Shown: positions 55,674 through 64,000 of the stretch, piece after piece | How positions within the stretch are numbered: the stretch's first letter is position 1 | Layout of the letters: every line of letters begins with the position of its first letter | Assembly: GCF_021699195.1 (NCBI RefSeq) | Contig: NZ_SSXE01000025.1 | Span: 1 to 64,000 of the forward strand | From: Nonomuraea sp. MG754425 | Lineage (GTDB): Bacteria; Actinomycetota; Actinomycetes; Streptosporangiales; Streptosporangiaceae | Length of the DNA: 64,000 nt | Direction: 5' to 3' | The notes under the pieces: model-generated | Told to the model about the DNA's origin: nothing | The model's database searches: none | What the model saw: the letters and a program-made list of their open reading frames with translations, nothing else | Made by a program: the position numbers and the translations under genes

Positions 55674-56678
55674 ATGAACGTCGTCTCCTACCGTCCCGAG
55701 CCGGAGGAGCTGAGCTACACCTTCGGCGGCCGGCCGCCGGTCGGCACGGTACGTCCGGGCACGATCCTGGAGCTGTACACCGAAGACTGCTTCGGCGGCC
55801 GGGTCCGGACCGTGGCCGACCTGCCGTCCCGGGTGTGCGAGTTCCCCTACCTGAACCCCGTCTCGGGTCCCTTCCACGTCGAGGGCGCCGAGCCGGGCGA
55901 CACGCTGGCGCTGCACTTCGTCTCGATCACCCCGGCCAGGGACTGGGCGGTGTCCACGACGTTCCCCCACTTCGGGGCGCTGACCGGCACCCACACGACG
56001 GCCATGCTCCAGCCGCCGCTGGAGGAGCGCGTCTGGCGCTACGACATCGACCTCGGCCGCGGCGTGGCCGTCTACCACGCCCGCAACAGCGACTTCAGCG
56101 TGGCGCTGCCGCTCGACCCGATGCACGGCACGGTCGGCGTGGCCCCCGGCGCGAACGAGGCCCGCATGACGATCACCCCCGACGCGCACGGCGGCAACAT
56201 GGACACCCCCGAACTGCGCGCCGGCGTCACCGTCTACCTGGGCGTCAACGTCGAGGGCGGGCTGTTCTCGATCGGCGACGGCCACGGGCTGCAGGGCCAC
56301 GGCGAGGTGTGCGGGACGGCCGTCGAGTCGGCCATGAACACCGTGGTCGCGGTCGAGCTGATCAAGGGGGTGGCCACGCCGTGGCCGCGCCTGGAGGACG
56401 ATCAGCACCTGATGTCCACCGGGTCGGCCAGGCCGCTGGAGGACGCGTACCGGATCAGCCAGCACGACCTGGTCACCTGGACCTCCGGACTGACCGGCCT
56501 GGACACGCTCGACGCCTACCAGCTCGTCAGCCAGGGCGGGCAGGCGCCGGTCGGGAACGTGTGCGACACCAACTACACGATGGTCGCCAAGCTGCCCAAG
56601 GCGTATCTGGGCCGGGTCGCGGTCTACGACTCCGCGCACGCCCGGCTGCGCGCGCTGGGTTCCCAGTACACGACTTAG
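55674..56678 (+). CDS. Acetamidase/formamidase family protein
   Basis: 334 aa from ATG 55674 with CGGAGG before it. FmdA_AmdA fold: GPFHVEGAEPGDTLALHFV, PDAHGGNMDTPELRAGVTV, GDGHGLQGHGEVCGTAVE (metal-binding Asp/His residues), all typical. It hydrolyses formamide or acetamide to acid and ammonia. It is not linked to the formate dehydrogenase genes 25 kb away, though its product would be a substrate for them. Confidence 0.92.
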   Translation: MNVVSYRPEPEELSYTFGGRPPVGTVRPGTILELYTEDCFGGRVRTVADLPSRVCEFPYLNPVSGPFHVEGAEPGDTLALHFVSITPARDWAVSTTFPHFGALTGTHTTAMLQPPLEERVWRYDIDLGRGVAVYHARNSDFSVALPLDPMHGTVGVAPGANEARMTITPDAHGGNMDTPELRAGVTVYLGVNVEGGLFSIGDGHGLQGHGEVCGTAVESAMNTVVAVELIKGVATPWPRLEDDQHLMSTGSARPLEDAYRISQHDLVTWTSGLTGLDTLDAYQLVSQGGQAPVGNVCDTNYTMVAKLPKAYLGRVAVYDSAHARLRALGSQYTT

Positions 56679-56733
56679 TAAACCTTCATGTCGCAGGTCA
56701 GACTACTGATCATCTTCGTCCTACAGTGGCAGG

Positions 56734-57558
56734 GTGCTCAGGTTGGCTCTGTCTCTGGTCCTGCTCGATCCAGCGGCCGTCACCGAGGTGTCGCACCGCT
56801 ACGTCCCCGTCCCCCGCGTGCTCACTCCTGACGGCGACCGCCTGGGCTACGCGCCGGTCCCGCGCCCGTACACGGGGGCGCGGCGGCTGACCGGGGTGCT
56901 GGTCGGCCACGACCCGGTCGCCCGGAGGGACGTGGCGTGCGGGGGCACGGTCATCGGCTCGCGCAGCCGCAGCCTGGTGCTGACCGCGGCCCACTGCCTC
57001 TACCACGACGGGCGGCTGCTCAGGCGGCTGGCCTTCCTGCCCGGCTACGACCGTGGCCGGCCGCCGCTCGGGGTCTGGCCGGTCGTGCGCACGTGGGTGC
57101 CTGCCAGGTGGCGCAGCCGGCCGTACTCCCCGGAGCTGCTCCCGTACGACGTGGGCCTGGTCGGGGTGGCCAGCGGCAGGCGCCCGCTGGAGGCCGTCAC
57201 CGGGCGGGGGCTGTCGCCGATGCGCACCGCCAGAGGCACCGAGCTGCGCGGCCTCGAACTGCTCGGCTACCCGGCGGGCAAGGGCTATCCGGGCACGACG
57301 ATGTACCGGTGTCTGGGCGACGTGGTCGAAGGGGTCTCCGAGGGCCCCGGGGTGATGGTCACCCGCAACTGTCACGCCGCGGCGGGCGGCAGCGGCGGCC
57401 CGGCCCTGTACGGCGGGGCGGTGGCGGGCGTCGTGTCGTCGTCGAGCCCGCTGAGCGACGCGAAGGGCTACACCGTGCTGACCCGGCTGGGGGGCAGGCC
57501 GTTCCAGCGGATGTTCACCAGGGCCGACCGGGAGATGCGGCGCAAGGCGGCCGGCTGA
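56734..57558 (+). CDS. Trypsin-like (S1 family) serine peptidase, probably exported
   Basis: 274 aa from GTG 56734. A short hydrophobic N-terminus (MLRLALSLVLLDPAAV) may be a signal. Catalytic triad: His in LVLTAAHCLY, Asp in LPYDVGLVGV, Ser in AAGGSGGPALYGG; Cys pairs around His and Ser suggest disulfides. Substrate unknown. Confidence 0.88.
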   Translation: MLRLALSLVLLDPAAVTEVSHRYVPVPRVLTPDGDRLGYAPVPRPYTGARRLTGVLVGHDPVARRDVACGGTVIGSRSRSLVLTAAHCLYHDGRLLRRLAFLPGYDRGRPPLGVWPVVRTWVPARWRSRPYSPELLPYDVGLVGVASGRRPLEAVTGRGLSPMRTARGTELRGLELLGYPAGKGYPGTTMYRCLGDVVEGVSEGPGVMVTRNCHAAAGGSGGPALYGGAVAGVVSSSSPLSDAKGYTVLTRLGGRPFQRMFTRADREMRRKAAG

Positions 57559-57560
57559 CG

Positions 57561-58454
57561 CTACGCCGCGCCGGCCGCGCTGACGATCTCCTCGCAGAGG
57601 GCGTGGGTGGCCAGGGCGTCGGTGGCGGCCACACGGCGGCCGTCGCGGACGGCGGCCAGGAAATCCAGGCAGATCTGCTCGATGCCGCGCTGCCTGGCGA
57701 CCGGCACCCAGTCGGGACGCCGGGCGAGGGTCTCGCCGCCGGTGTAGTCGATGATGTCGCCGAGGTTGACCACGCGCCGTTTCGCGCCGTCGCCCATGGC
57801 CTCGCAGGTCTCCTCGCTCGCGCCGCTCATCCGGTTCATGACGCCGATCGTGGTGAAGCCGTCGCCCGACAGCTCCAGGACGATGTGCTCGATCAGGCCG
57901 TCTCTGACGCGGGTCCGGATCGTCCGGCCGGTGACCGGCCCCGGCGCGAGGAACCTGAGGGTGTCGGCCACGTGGATGAAGTCGTCGAAGATCGCCCGGC
58001 GCGGGAGGTCGGGGTGGTTGTGCCGGTTCTTCTCCATCAGGACGAGGTGGCGGGGGTGGGCGGCCAGTTCGGCGTAGCCGGGGGCGTGACGGCGGTTGAA
58101 GCCGACCATCAGGGACCTGCCCGCCGCCTCCGCCAGGCGGACGAGCCGCTCCGACTCGGCCAGGGTGTAGGCGATCGGCTTGTCGACGTAGACGTGGATC
58201 CCGGCGTTGAGCAGCGGTTCGATGATCTCGGGGTGCGCGTCGGTGGCCGCGTGCACGAACGCCACGTCCACCCCGGCCTTGATCACCTCGTCCACGCTCG
58301 TGGACCGGCGGGCGATCCGGTAGGTGTCGCCGAGCCGGTCCAGCCGGGCCTGGTTGCGGGTGCAGAGGTGCAGGTCGAGAGCGGGCTGGGCGGCCAGCAC
58401 GGGAAGGTATGCCTTCTCCGCGATGTCGCCCAGCCCGATCATGGCTGTCTTCAT
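57561..58454 (-). CDS. Gfo/Idh/MocA-family oxidoreductase
   Basis: 297 aa from ATG 58454, which overlaps the upstream epimerase stop (ATGA). NAD(P) Rossmann GLGDIAEKAYLPVLA, the EKP-like motif VYVDKPIAYTLAESERLV, and a C-terminal substrate domain with NRRHAPGY. It oxidises or reduces a sugar or cyclitol; substrate unknown. Paired with an epimerase, so a small sugar-modifying module is likely. Confidence 0.9.
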   Translation of the reverse strand: MKTAMIGLGDIAEKAYLPVLAAQPALDLHLCTRNQARLDRLGDTYRIARRSTSVDEVIKAGVDVAFVHAATDAHPEIIEPLLNAGIHVYVDKPIAYTLAESERLVRLAEAAGRSLMVGFNRRHAPGYAELAAHPRHLVLMEKNRHNHPDLPRRAIFDDFIHVADTLRFLAPGPVTGRTIRTRVRDGLIEHIVLELSGDGFTTIGVMNRMSGASEETCEAMGDGAKRRVVNLGDIIDYTGGETLARRPDWVPVARQRGIEQICLDFLAAVRDGRRVAATDALATHALCEEIVSAAGAA

Positions 58455-59362
58455 CCGTCGAGCGTAGCCTTCAGTGCCGTGTCGATCGGCGTGGGCGCGA
58501 CGCCGAAGGTGCGCTGGAAGGCCGAGGAGTCGAGCAGGTACGGCGCGGTGAACTGGTAGCGGACGTGCCGCAGTTCCCGCAGCGTGACCGAGAACAGCCC
58601 GGCCGCCCGCACCAGCCCCCACGGCAGCGACTGCATCCGGGGCTCGGGAGCGCCGATCACGGCCGCCATGCGCTGCGCCATCTGGCGGAAGGACTGCGCC
58701 TCGGCGGTGGGCACGTGCCACGGCCGGCCCCAGGCCCGCTCGTCCGTGCCGGCCGTGATCAGGGCGTCGGCCACGTCGGGCAGGTAGGTCCAGCTATGCG
58801 GCAGGTCCGTCGGGTACGGCAACTGGATCGCCTTGCCCGCCCTGAGCGGCACGATGAAGCGGTCGCCCAGGTAGGACTGGTCGGTGGCGCCGGGGCCGTA
58901 GTAGTCGGAGCCGCGGATCTCGGTGGCCCTGATCCGGCCGGCCTCGTGCGCGGCCAGCGCGTCGGCCCACATCTTGGCGCGGACCCGGAACTTGGGGTTG
59001 GGCGAGGCGAGCGGCAGGTCCTCGGTCATCGGGCCGTCGACGGGGCCGTAGGGGTAGAGGTTGCCGAGCATCACGTAGGCGGCGCCGCTCGCCTCGGCGG
59101 CGGCCAGGAACGAGTCGGCCATCGGCGGCCAGTCGGTGAGCCAGCGGTGGTACTGCGGGTTGACGCAGTTGTACAGGGCGTCGGCCCCTCGGGTCACCTC
59201 GGTCAACCTGGCCCGGTCGGCGACGTCGGCGGCCACCTTGACCGAGCCCGCGGGCCCGCTGCCCGAGCGGGTCACGACGACGACCTCGTGCCCCTGGGCG
59301 ATGAGCTTGGTGGCCAGGTGCGTGCCGACCTGGCCGGAACCGACCACAACGTGCTTGCCCAT
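58451..59362 (-). CDS. NAD-dependent epimerase/dehydratase (extended SDR)
   Basis: 303 aa. VVVGSGQVGTHLATKLIAQGH at the N-terminus, middle motif NLYPYGPVDGP with Tyr-rich active-site region (YxxxK equivalent weak), GSDYYGPGATDQSYLGDRF and WTYLPDVADALI. Ordinary Rossmann enzyme; substrate unknown. Ends in ATGA overlap with the oxidoreductase and begins 2 bases after the DUF2568 stop. Confidence 0.88.
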   Translation of the reverse strand: MGKHVVVGSGQVGTHLATKLIAQGHEVVVVTRSGSGPAGSVKVAADVADRARLTEVTRGADALYNCVNPQYHRWLTDWPPMADSFLAAAEASGAAYVMLGNLYPYGPVDGPMTEDLPLASPNPKFRVRAKMWADALAAHEAGRIRATEIRGSDYYGPGATDQSYLGDRFIVPLRAGKAIQLPYPTDLPHSWTYLPDVADALITAGTDERAWGRPWHVPTAEAQSFRQMAQRMAAVIGAPEPRMQSLPWGLVRAAGLFSVTLRELRHVRYQFTAPYLLDSSAFQRTFGVAPTPIDTALKATLDG

Positions 59363-59364
59363 GA

Positions 59365-59718
59365 TCAGACCTCGTTCCAGACGATGCGGAGGACCGCGTT
59401 GAGGATGAAGAGTGCGGAGAAGACGGCGGCGGGGGCGGCGAGCCCGGAGGCGTAGAGCGCCAGCGCGCCGCCGCCGAACCAGAGGATCTCCAGCGCCGCG
59501 CGGGCCAGACCGGTCAGCGGGTACGTGGCGTTCGCGCCGCCGCCCGCCCCGAACAGGGCCCACGCCGTGATGAACAGCGCCGGGCCGGCGAGCCCCGCCA
59601 GCAGCTTGACGCCCCAGCCGGAGTCGAGCGTGAAACCCCAGTAGCCGACGGAGAACAGCACACCGAGTTCAAGGAGGAACATCAGCACCGCGTTGGCGTT
59701 CTTGGCCAGGTTGAGCAT
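59365..59718 (-). CDS. DUF2568 (YrdB-like) membrane protein
   Basis: 117 aa from ATG 59718 with GGAGG 8 bases upstream. Four hydrophobic segments; KNANAVLMFLLELGVLFSVGYWGF and the end motif NAVLRIVWNEV are typical of DUF2568. Function unknown. It is first in a probable three-gene unit with the epimerase and oxidoreductase, and divergent from a TetR gene. Confidence 0.85.
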   Translation of the reverse strand: MLNLAKNANAVLMFLLELGVLFSVGYWGFTLDSGWGVKLLAGLAGPALFITAWALFGAGGGANATYPLTGLARAALEILWFGGGALALYASGLAAPAAVFSALFILNAVLRIVWNEV

Positions 59719-59756
59719 CGGGGTCGCCTCCGGAGCAGCAGGGGTCGTTCGCTTGC

Positions 59757-59805
59757 GAGAGCAATGCTCTCTCAAAAGAGCGCTGCTCGTCAAGAGCAGT
59801 GCTCT
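59757..59805. promoter_or_regulatory. Three tandem TetR-type palindromes
   Basis: GAGAGCA-A-TGCTCTC (59757-59771), AGAGCG-C-TGCTCG (59777-59789, imperfect) and AGAGCA-G-TGCTCT (59793-59805) share one core, with centres 19 and 16 bases apart. They fill the divergent gap between the DUF2568 operon and the TetR gene, the expected place for autoregulation. Confidence 0.8.
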
Positions 59806-59839
59806 CGTTTTTTGGCACCGCTCTGCTAATCTGCCCTGT

Positions 59840-60532
59840 ATGACAGCCAGCCGAACTGCCAGAGAACGCGTCCGGGCCGAGCTCACCAAAGAGATCACCG
59901 ACATCGCGCGGCGCCAGCTCGCCACCGAGGGGGCCGGCGGCCTGTCGCTGCGGGCGGTGGCGCGGGAGATGGGCATGGTCTCCTCGGCCATCTACCGCTA
60001 CTTCCCGAGCCGCGACGACCTGCTCACCGCACTGATCATCGACAGCTACAACGCGCTCGGCGAGGCCGTCGAACGCGCCGAGGCGGCGGTCCCGCGCGAC
60101 GACCACCTCGCGCGGTGGCTGGCGGCCTGCGGAGCCGTCCGCGACTGGGGCGTGGCCCACCCCCACGAGTACGCGCTCATCTACGGCTCCCCCGTGCCCG
60201 GCTACCAGGCCCCCCAGGACACGGTCACGGCCCGCGTGCGGGACGTGGCGGTGCTGGGCCGCATCATGTCCGAGGCGTGGCAGGCGGGGGCGCTGCGGCC
60301 GGCCGAGGAGGAGGCGCCGCCGGAGCTGGAGCAGGAGGTGGTGAACTTCCGTCCGCTCATGCCCGGCGTGCCCGACAACGTGATCTGGCGCGTCATCACG
60401 GGCTGGACGGGCCTGTACGGGTGGGTCAGCTTCGAGGTGTTCGGCCAGTTCAACAACACGATCGAGGACCGGGGCACGGCCTTCGGGCACACCATGCGGC
60501 TGGCGGCGGGCACGATCGGGCTCACCCGGTGA
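59840..60532 (+). CDS. TetR/AcrR-family regulator
   Basis: 230 aa from ATG 59840. Helix-turn-helix GLSLRAVAREMGMVSSAIYRYFPSRDDLLTAL (in parts, residues about 35-66) and a TetR_C-type ligand domain (WLAACGAVRDWGVAHPHEYALIYGSPVPGY). It probably binds the three palindromes just upstream and controls itself and the DUF2568-epimerase-oxidoreductase unit. Ligand unknown. Confidence 0.93.
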   Translation: MTASRTARERVRAELTKEITDIARRQLATEGAGGLSLRAVAREMGMVSSAIYRYFPSRDDLLTALIIDSYNALGEAVERAEAAVPRDDHLARWLAACGAVRDWGVAHPHEYALIYGSPVPGYQAPQDTVTARVRDVAVLGRIMSEAWQAGALRPAEEEAPPELEQEVVNFRPLMPGVPDNVIWRVITGWTGLYGWVSFEVFGQFNNTIEDRGTAFGHTMRLAAGTIGLTR

Positions 60533-60637
60533 GACACGTCAGGACGTGCTGAGCACCCGGACACAGGGGCTCGACGCGCCGGGCCGAGCGGCCGGGGACC
60601 GCTCGGACAAACCCTGCTCACGTCGGCCCGCCCGGTG

Positions 60638-60660
60638 ACGGGCCCGGCGGCCGGGCCCGT
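60638..60660. terminator. Terminator between tetR and leuA
   Basis: ACGGGCCCG...CGGGCCCGT, a 9-10 bp perfect stem with a 3-5 base loop, between the two convergent stops. Probably works in both directions. Confidence 0.7.
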
Positions 60661-60678
60661 TCTCCGGATCGGACGCGG

Positions 60679-62550
<1,872 letters not shown>

Positions 62551-62654
62551 TCAAATCCCGAGAAACCAGCGGAATCGGCGGCGAACGGGCTTCCTTACCC
62601 GCGCCATACCAGCCGTGGGGCGGCTGCTATCGCGTGGTGATTAGAGTCGTGGAC

Positions 62655-62900
62655 ATGCGGGACGACGAGATTCTCACCAGGATCAGCGCGCTGGTCGACG
62701 AGGAGCACGAGCTGCGCGGCAGGCTGACGACCGGCGCGGTGACCTCCGACGAGGAGCACGCGCGCATCAAGGAGCTGGAGACGGCCCTCGACCAGTGCTG
62801 GGACCTGCTCAGGCAGCGCCGCGCCAGGCGTACCGCGGGCGCGGACCCCGAGGGCGCCACCGCCCGCCCGGCCGGCGAGGTGGAGAACTACCGCCAGTAG
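62655..62900 (+). CDS. DUF2630 family protein
   Basis: 81 aa (MRDDEILTRISALVDEEHEL...). Contains the family pattern DEEHELRGRL, LETALDQCWDLLRQRRARR, AGADPEGATARPAGEVENYRQ. Short cytosolic, helical, function unknown. A GTG two codons upstream (62649) is an alternative start. Divergent from leuA. Confidence 0.88.
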   Translation: MRDDEILTRISALVDEEHELRGRLTTGAVTSDEEHARIKELETALDQCWDLLRQRRARRTAGADPEGATARPAGEVENYRQ

Positions 62901-62933
62901 GCGGACCGTGAGCCGCGGCGTTCACAGCGCCGC

Positions 62934-62973
62934 GATCGGCGTGGATCAGCATGGATCGGCATGGATCGGCCGC
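62934..62973. repeat. Four tandem 10-bp units upstream of the kinase gene
   Basis: GATCGGCGTG, GATCAGCATG, GATCGGCATG, GATCGGCCGC follow each other without gaps. Each is one helical turn long, so they present the same face of DNA. They lie just upstream of a probable -10 (TTACGCT, about 62984-62990). Confidence 0.6.
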
Positions 62974-62999
62974 CGTGTCGCGGGTTACGCTGACGATCT

Positions 63000-64000
63000 A
63001 TGAGCCTGGAGGGGTTACGAGACGGAGATCCGCCCCAGGTGGGGCGGTACACCCTTCTCGGCCGGCTCGGCGAGGGCGGCATGGGCGTCGTCTACCTCGC
63101 CCGCGACCCCTCGGGGGCCAGGGTCGCCGTCAAGCTCATCCACGCCAGGATGGACGCCCATCCCGGCTTCCGGCGGCGCTTCGCCCGCGAGGTGTCCGCC
63201 GCCGGGCGCGTCGCCCGGTTCTGCACCGCCCCCGTGCTGGACGCCGACGTCGAGGGCGAGGTCGCCTACCTGGTCACCGAGTACGTCGAGGGCCCCAGCC
63301 TCAAGGAGTTCGTGGCCACGTCGGGGCCGCTGCGCGGCTCGGCCCTCGACGGGCTGGCGGCCTCGATGGCGATGGCGCTGCGGGCCATCCACGGGGCCGG
63401 GGTGGTGCACCGGGATCTGAAGCCGTCGAACGTGCTGCTCTCCCCGGTGGGCCCGAAGGTGATCGACTTCGGGATCGCGTGGCTGGCCGACTCCGAGGTG
63501 AGCAGCACGGTACTGGGCACGCCCGCCTACATGTCGCCGGAGCAGGTGTCGGGGGCGGAGGCCGGCCCGGCGTCCGACGTCTTCTCCTGGGGCTGCACGG
63601 TCGCCTTCGCCGCGAGCGGCGTCCCCCCGTTCGGGACGGGCTCCGTGCCGACCCTGCTGCTGCGTATCGTCAACGATCCCCCTGATCTGGGCGATCTCCC
63701 GGCCCCGCAGGAGCCGGGCGCCGCCCGCCAGGCCGAACTCTGGAAGACCGACCGCCCGCGGGACGCCGAGCTCATGCGCCGGCTGGCCCGCGTCCCCCAC
63801 GCCGTCCGGCTCAACCAGCCGGAGGTCAGGTCGAAGGTGGCGGCCACGATCACGGCGGCGGAACAGGCCGGCGGCGTTCCGGTGTTCCTGATCAGCTACC
63901 TGCCGGGCGGCGAGTGCACCCCCACGAGCCGCTCGGCCCTGCCCGGCTACCAGGAGTGGATCGCCGGCATCGCCCATCAGATCGGCCCGGCGCGGGCCGT
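63000..64000 (+). CDS. Ser/Thr protein kinase fused to a GH6-like domain (partial, runs off the right edge)
   Basis: 333 codons visible from ATG 63000. Hanks-type kinase at about residues 15-230: LGEGGMGVV, VAVKLI (Lys), HRDLKPSNVLL, DFGIA, GTPAYMSPEQ. The C-lobe stops short after LLLRIVNDPPDL. In the same frame the chain continues with RDAELMRRLARVPHAVRL, VAATITAAEQAGGVPVFLISY and YQEWIAGIAHQIG, which resemble family 6 glycoside hydrolases (cellulases). The usual RDC catalytic segment reads GEC. The kinase call is firm; the GH6 resemblance is by eye. No ribosome site: a leaderless start is likely. Confidence 0.8.
   Translation, partial: MSLEGLRDGDPPQVGRYTLLGRLGEGGMGVVYLARDPSGARVAVKLIHARMDAHPGFRRRFAREVSAAGRVARFCTAPVLDADVEGEVAYLVTEYVEGPSLKEFVATSGPLRGSALDGLAASMAMALRAIHGAGVVHRDLKPSNVLLSPVGPKVIDFGIAWLADSEVSSTVLGTPAYMSPEQVSGAEAGPASDVFSWGCTVAFAASGVPPFGTGSVPTLLLRIVNDPPDLGDLPAPQEPGAARQAELWKTDRPRDAELMRRLARVPHAVRLNQPEVRSKVAATITAAEQAGGVPVFLISYLPGGECTPTSRSALPGYQEWIAGIAHQIGPARA

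Noticed and set aside
63015-63977. A 320-codon minus-strand frame opposite the kinase
   Set aside because: Shadow of the kinase/GH6-like gene; no domain or ribosome site.

Overview
The window is chromosomal DNA from a high-GC actinomycete. Evidence: GC-rich codons almost throughout, many ATGA/GTGA start-stop overlaps, GTG and TTG starts, several promoters placed so that the mRNA would be leaderless, and family content typical of actinobacteria (DUF6703, DUF5941, DUF2630, YbaB/WXG100-type secretion genes, Lrp next to dimethylargininase). A Streptosporangiaceae/Nonomuraea-like source is my inference. I see no rRNA, tRNA, CRISPR array, insertion sequence or prophage, and no gene-free stretch longer than about 300 bases.

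Layout. 1-3183 (minus): a MoxR ATPase/DUF58/VWA operon opened by a tiny secreted-peptide gene and running off the left edge. 3343-5597: glycyl-tRNA synthetase, an ABM-fold protein and a small membrane protein. 5605-31124: a large catabolic island for oxalate. It has a glyoxylate-to-glycerate arm (glyoxylate carboligase, hydroxypyruvate isomerase, tartronate semialdehyde reductase, aldehyde dehydrogenase, a SucCD-type CoA ligase), an OFA-type transporter, a GntR/FCD regulator, metal-transporter-like membrane proteins (TerC, an Nramp relative), an ADP-forming acyl-CoA ligase, formyl-CoA:oxalate CoA-transferase, a ThDP enzyme proposed to be oxalyl-CoA decarboxylase, MoeA, a PanE-like reductase (candidate oxalyl-CoA reductase) and a Mo-dependent NAD-linked formate dehydrogenase with FdhD. 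The formate dehydrogenase alpha subunit is split into two genes in reversed order around the NuoE-NuoF fusion gene. A recurring ATAC-N-GTAT palindrome lies in front of the island's main transcription units.

31234-34230: znuACB-zur zinc uptake with a Zur box. 34161-37355: EamA transporter, CGNR regulator, isoprenyl transferase, RecO. 37501-39770: CDP-alcohol phosphatidyltransferase plus a DUF5941 membrane partner. 39989-42600: secreted GH16-CBM6 glucanase behind LacI-type palindromes, and a 2OG-Fe(II) oxygenase. 42608-46188: a type VII-secretion-like toxin locus (YbaB protein, WXG100-like protein, 823-aa toxin with Nudix and ADP-ribosyltransferase domains, putative immunity protein). 46348-48699: an apparently intact GH1 beta-glucosidase fused in frame to a complete LacI repressor.

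48792-51418: Lrp regulator, dimethylargininase and ornithine aminotransferase (arginine catabolism). 51449-60532: methyltransferase, PhoD-like phosphatase, glutamate dehydrogenase, formamidase, secreted protease, oxidoreductase/epimerase pair, DUF2568 protein and a TetR regulator with three operator-like palindromes. 60679-62506: leuA with a leucine-rich leader peptide. 62655-64000: DUF2630 protein and a Ser/Thr kinase whose C-lobe runs into a GH6-like domain and off the right edge.

How it fits together: oxalate would enter through the OFA transporter and be activated by Frc (and perhaps one of the ADP-forming ligases). It would then either be decarboxylated to formyl-CoA, then formate, then CO2 plus NADH by the molybdenum formate dehydrogenase, or be reduced to glyoxylate and condensed to glycerate for biomass. 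MoeA and FdhD serve the formate dehydrogenase.
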